DNA from: Phytohabitans sp036906915
GTDB taxonomy: Bacteria > Actinomycetota > Actinomycetes > Mycobacteriales > Micromonosporaceae
NCBI RefSeq assembly: GCF_036906915.1
Contig: NZ_JBAKHX010000159.1
Span: 1 to 7,431 of the forward strand
Direction: 5' to 3'
Length of the DNA: 7,431 nt
Numbering within the stretch: position 1 is the first letter of the stretch; every line of letters starts with the position of its first letter. Made by a program: the position numbers and the translations under genes. Shown piece by piece: positions 6,266-7,431 of the stretch. The notes under the pieces are model-generated. The model did not search any database. It was not told the origin of the DNA and worked only from the letters and a program-made list of their open reading frames with translations.

Positions 6266-6862
6266 ATGGGCAAGGTAACGACCGGCGCGACGATGTCCCT
6301 GGACGGCTTCATCGCCGGCCCAAATCACGACGGGTTCGACTACCTGTTCAAGTGGTACAACCGGGGCGACGTCGAGATCCCCACCGGCAACCCCGAGATG
6401 ACGTTCCACACCTCGGCGGCCAGCGCTGAACACCTGCGCAAGCTGCAGGAGCGCCTCGGGGCCCTGGTGGTGGGCCGCACGCTGTACAACATCACCAACG
6501 GGTGGGGCGGGCGGCACCCACTGAACACGCCGACCGTGGTCCTCACCCACAAGCGCCCCGACGACCGGCCGGAGGACGACGAGAACTTCGTCTTCGTCTC
6601 GACCGGCATCGAGGACGCCGTGGCCAAGGCCAAGGATCTGGCCGGCGACAAGGACGTGGGCCTCAACGGCGGCACGATCGCCCGCCAAGCGCTCGATGCC
6701 GGGCTGCTCGACGAGGTACACGTCGACCTGGTGCCGGTACTACTCGGCGACGGCATCCCGTTCTTCGGCCAGATCGCCGGCGCCCCGGTCGAGTTCGAAG
6801 GCCCGATCTCCATCACAGAAGGCGACGGCGTAACCCACATCGCCTACCGCGTAGCCCGCTAG
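6266..6862 (+). CDS. Dihydrofolate reductase-like (RibD C-terminal domain) family protein
   Basis: A stand-alone 198-aa protein with the RibD-C/dihydrofolate-reductase fold, predicted to be a cytoplasmic NAD(P)H-dependent oxidoreductase. Visible features, in order, are the N-terminal strand MSLDGFIAGPN (10-20), LVVGRTLYN (67-75) with a following GWGG, PTVVLTHK (89-96), and the C-terminal block VGLNGGTIARQALDAGLLDE (131-150) with PVLLGDGIPFF (157-167). These match the conserved glycines and the acidic LLDE turn of the family. There is no deaminase domain, so it is not a bifunctional RibD. Many actinomycete paralogues of this type have no known substrate, so a role in folate or riboflavin synthesis should not be assumed. 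ATG 6266 follows GAAGGG (6251-6256) by 9 nt. Confidence 0.92.
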   Translation: MGKVTTGATMSLDGFIAGPNHDGFDYLFKWYNRGDVEIPTGNPEMTFHTSAASAEHLRKLQERLGALVVGRTLYNITNGWGGRHPLNTPTVVLTHKRPDDRPEDDENFVFVSTGIEDAVAKAKDLAGDKDVGLNGGTIARQALDAGLLDEVHVDLVPVLLGDGIPFFGQIAGAPVEFEGPISITEGDGVTHIAYRVAR

Positions 6863-6872
6863 ACGTTGCCCC

Positions 6873-6885
6873 GCGCGGCCCGCGC
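6873..6885 (+). terminator. Weak GC hairpin after the reductase gene
   Basis: GCGCG (6873-6877) and CGCGC (6881-6885) form a 5-bp stem with a 3-nt loop 10 bases after the stop codon. It is short, has no T-tract, and could be chance in GC-rich DNA. Confidence 0.25.
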
Positions 6886-6888
6886 TTA

Positions 6889-6923
6889 CCACTCCCACTC
6901 CCACTCCCACCCCACCCCCTCCC
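6889..6923 (-). repeat. Hexamer repeat and strong G-quadruplex motif beside palindrome copy 3
   Basis: CCACTC is repeated at 6889-6894, 6895-6900 and 6901-6906, then degenerates to CCACCC and further C-runs to 6923. The minus strand reads as at least six G-runs of three or more bases separated by 1-3 nt, a textbook G-quadruplex pattern. As at the other copies, the G-rich strand is the orientation strand of the neighbouring palindrome (6927). Confidence 0.88.
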
Positions 6924-6926
6924 GCT

Positions 6927-7002
6927 GATCAAGGGCAAATGCACGTAGTTGGATCTCTTTTCCGCGTGCGTTTGCCCTTGATCGAGGAGGATGTCCTTGG
7001 TC
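6927..7002 (-). repeat. Dispersed palindrome, copy 3 (minus orientation), with 19-bp extension
   Basis: The 57-bp core at 6927-6983 has an intact GATCAAGGGCAAATGCACG arm on the plus strand. Read on the minus strand, it matches copy 4 at nearly every position. The 19-bp extension at 6984-7002 reads GACCAAGGACATCCTCCTC on the minus strand and aligns with the extensions of copies 2 and 4, though it is more diverged. It lies downstream of the reductase gene. Confidence 0.92.
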
Positions 7003-7158
7003 GACGCGCGGCGAGGCGGGCCGCGCCGGCGAACGGGCGGGCGCCGCTCACGGTGGGTGCCGTCCCTCATGGCCAGCCGCGGGCGGAACGCATCGGCCCC
7101 TGGTTGGGGTCTAGGTCCCGACCGGCCTCGCGGACGGCCGGCGCCACGATTCCGAGAT

Positions 7159-7199
7159 CTTGCCGAGTTATGGCTCATATGGAGCGCAGACTCGGCAAG
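7159..7199. repeat. Hairpin with perfect 10-bp arms (CTTGCCGAGT / ACTCGGCAAG)
   Basis: The arms at 7159-7168 and 7190-7199 are perfect reverse complements around a 21-nt loop that contains GGCTCATATGGAG. It differs in sequence from the 57-bp palindrome family. The nine bases TGGCTCATA in the loop also occur at 6153-6161, upstream of the reductase gene. It has no nearby gene to terminate, so it may be a second dispersed palindrome or a small structured RNA. Confidence 0.65.
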
Positions 7200-7215
7200 G
7201 TTCCGGTCGCGTGTA

Positions 7216-7233
7216 GGGCGCCGAACGGCGCCC
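7216..7233. other. GC hairpin GGGCGCCG-AA-CGGCGCCC
   Basis: A perfect 18-nt palindrome with 8-bp complementary arms and central AA (in practice a 4-nt loop). It follows the previous hairpin by 16 nt. Role unknown; such palindromes can arise by chance in very GC-rich DNA. Confidence 0.5.
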
Positions 7234-7290
7234 GTCCCATCGCGGCAATCGACCTTGACGCGGCGCCGGATCGCCCAACTCAACACCGTC

Positions 7291-7366
7291 GATCAAGGAG
7301 ATCTGCATGGATCAAGGGCAAACGCACGCGGAAAAGAGATCGAACCACGTGCATTTGCCCTTGATC
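7291..7366 (+). repeat. Dispersed palindrome, copy 4 (plus orientation), with 19-bp extension
   Basis: The 19-bp extension GATCAAGGAGATCTGCATG (7291-7309) is followed directly by the 57-bp core (7310-7366). The left arm starts GATCAAGGGCAAACGCACG, the loop is AAAAGAGATCGAA, and the right arm ends TTTGCCCTTGATC. This is the best-preserved copy with its extension and gives the clearest view of the 76-bp unit. A 12-bp tandem array begins four bases after the core. Confidence 0.94.
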
Positions 7367-7370
7367 GACG

Positions 7371-7431
7371 GAGCGCGGGGCGGAGCGCGGGGCGGAGCGC
7401 GGGGCGGAGCGCGGGGCGGAGCGCGGGGCGG
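7371..7431 (+). repeat. Tandem array of at least five 12-bp units (GAGCGCGGGGCG)
   Basis: Five identical 12-bp units run from 7371 to 7430, and the final base 7431 begins a sixth, so the array continues past the window edge. The plus strand has a GGGG run every 12 bp. The units are perfectly identical, which suggests recent expansion. It is on the same side and has the same G-rich strand, relative to its palindrome, as the array next to copy 1. Confidence 0.95.

Larger units (their letters stand above)
7003..7290. other. Non-coding stretch between palindrome copies 3 and 4
   Basis: I find no credible gene here. Open frames on both strands are rich in Arg, Pro and Gly and have no ribosome site or recognisable domain. 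The only structure I can support is the two hairpins at 7159-7199 and 7216-7233. A fully decayed gene cannot be excluded. Confidence 0.6.

Noticed and set aside
6266..6862. Bifunctional riboflavin enzyme RibD or true dihydrofolate reductase FolA
   Set aside because: There is no zinc-binding deaminase domain, and the GGTIARQALDAGLLDE/PVLLGDGIPFF block belongs to the broad RibD-C-like family, not classical FolA. A specific pathway role cannot be supported.
6939..7364. Open frames across 6813-7364 on either strand as small genes
   Set aside because: They run through two palindrome copies, lack ribosome sites, and encode low-complexity Arg/Pro-rich products.
7..7366. Palindromes as a CRISPR array
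   Set aside because: Spacing between copies is irregular (about 5.7, 1.2 and 0.4 kb), orientation alternates, intervals contain genes, and no cas genes are present.
7..7366. Palindromes as integron attC sites with gene cassettes
   Set aside because: Length and imperfect pairing are attC-like, but the ends are GATC and lack the GTTRRRY/RYYYAAC core sites. Orientation is mixed, and the intervening blocks are multi-gene operons on both strands.
7..7366. Palindromes as ordinary intrinsic terminators
   Set aside because: Copy 1 lies upstream of an operon and copy 4 is next to no gene, stems exceed 20 bp with a 13-nt loop, and no T-tract follows on either strand.

Overview
The window is high-GC DNA (roughly 70% by eye) with third-position G/C codons, a GTG start, ATGA/GTGA gene overlaps and a U-tract-free terminator. 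This is typical of a filamentous actinomycete. A Micromonosporaceae-like host is my guess from overall style and not something the sequence proves. There are six recognisable genes or gene remnants, and the remaining DNA is mostly repeats.

Layout: (1) 1-263 is non-coding. It holds one copy of a dispersed palindrome, an 18-bp tandem array and a candidate operator. (2) 264-3279 is a tight tripartite tricarboxylate transporter operon, tctC-tctB-tctA: a lipoprotein binding protein, a small membrane subunit and a large membrane subunit, with 4-nt overlaps at both junctions. It ends in a strong hairpin shared with the convergent gene behind it. (3) 3327-5573 is a divergent efflux module: a DHA2-type (14-TM, EmrB/QacA-like) MFS exporter on the minus strand and a TetR-family regulator on the plus strand. 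The 123-bp gap between them carries three GGAAC...GTTCC inverted repeats, which are probably the regulator's operators. (4) 5843-6129 is a decayed rhodanese-domain gene with a frameshift or deletion and Ser at the expected catalytic Cys. (5) 6266-6862 is a RibD-C/dihydrofolate-reductase-like protein. (6) 6863-7431 is non-coding and contains two more palindrome copies, two unrelated hairpins and a 12-bp tandem array.

The most unusual feature is a repeat family seen four times. Each copy is a 57-bp imperfect palindrome of identical length, at 7-63 and 7310-7366 on the plus strand and at 5691-5747 and 6927-6983 on the minus strand. One side carries a conserved 19-bp extension that repeats the GATCAAGG end. 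The other side always carries a GC-rich, G-strand-biased tandem or simple repeat. The tandem unit differs at every copy (18, 19, 6 and 12 bp), but its side and G-rich strand are constant relative to the palindrome. The repeats bracket the transport/efflux block and the rhodanese/reductase block. This looks like a polar composite element (palindrome plus G-rich repeat tract). I do not recognise it as a named family, and no transposase or integrase is present in the window.
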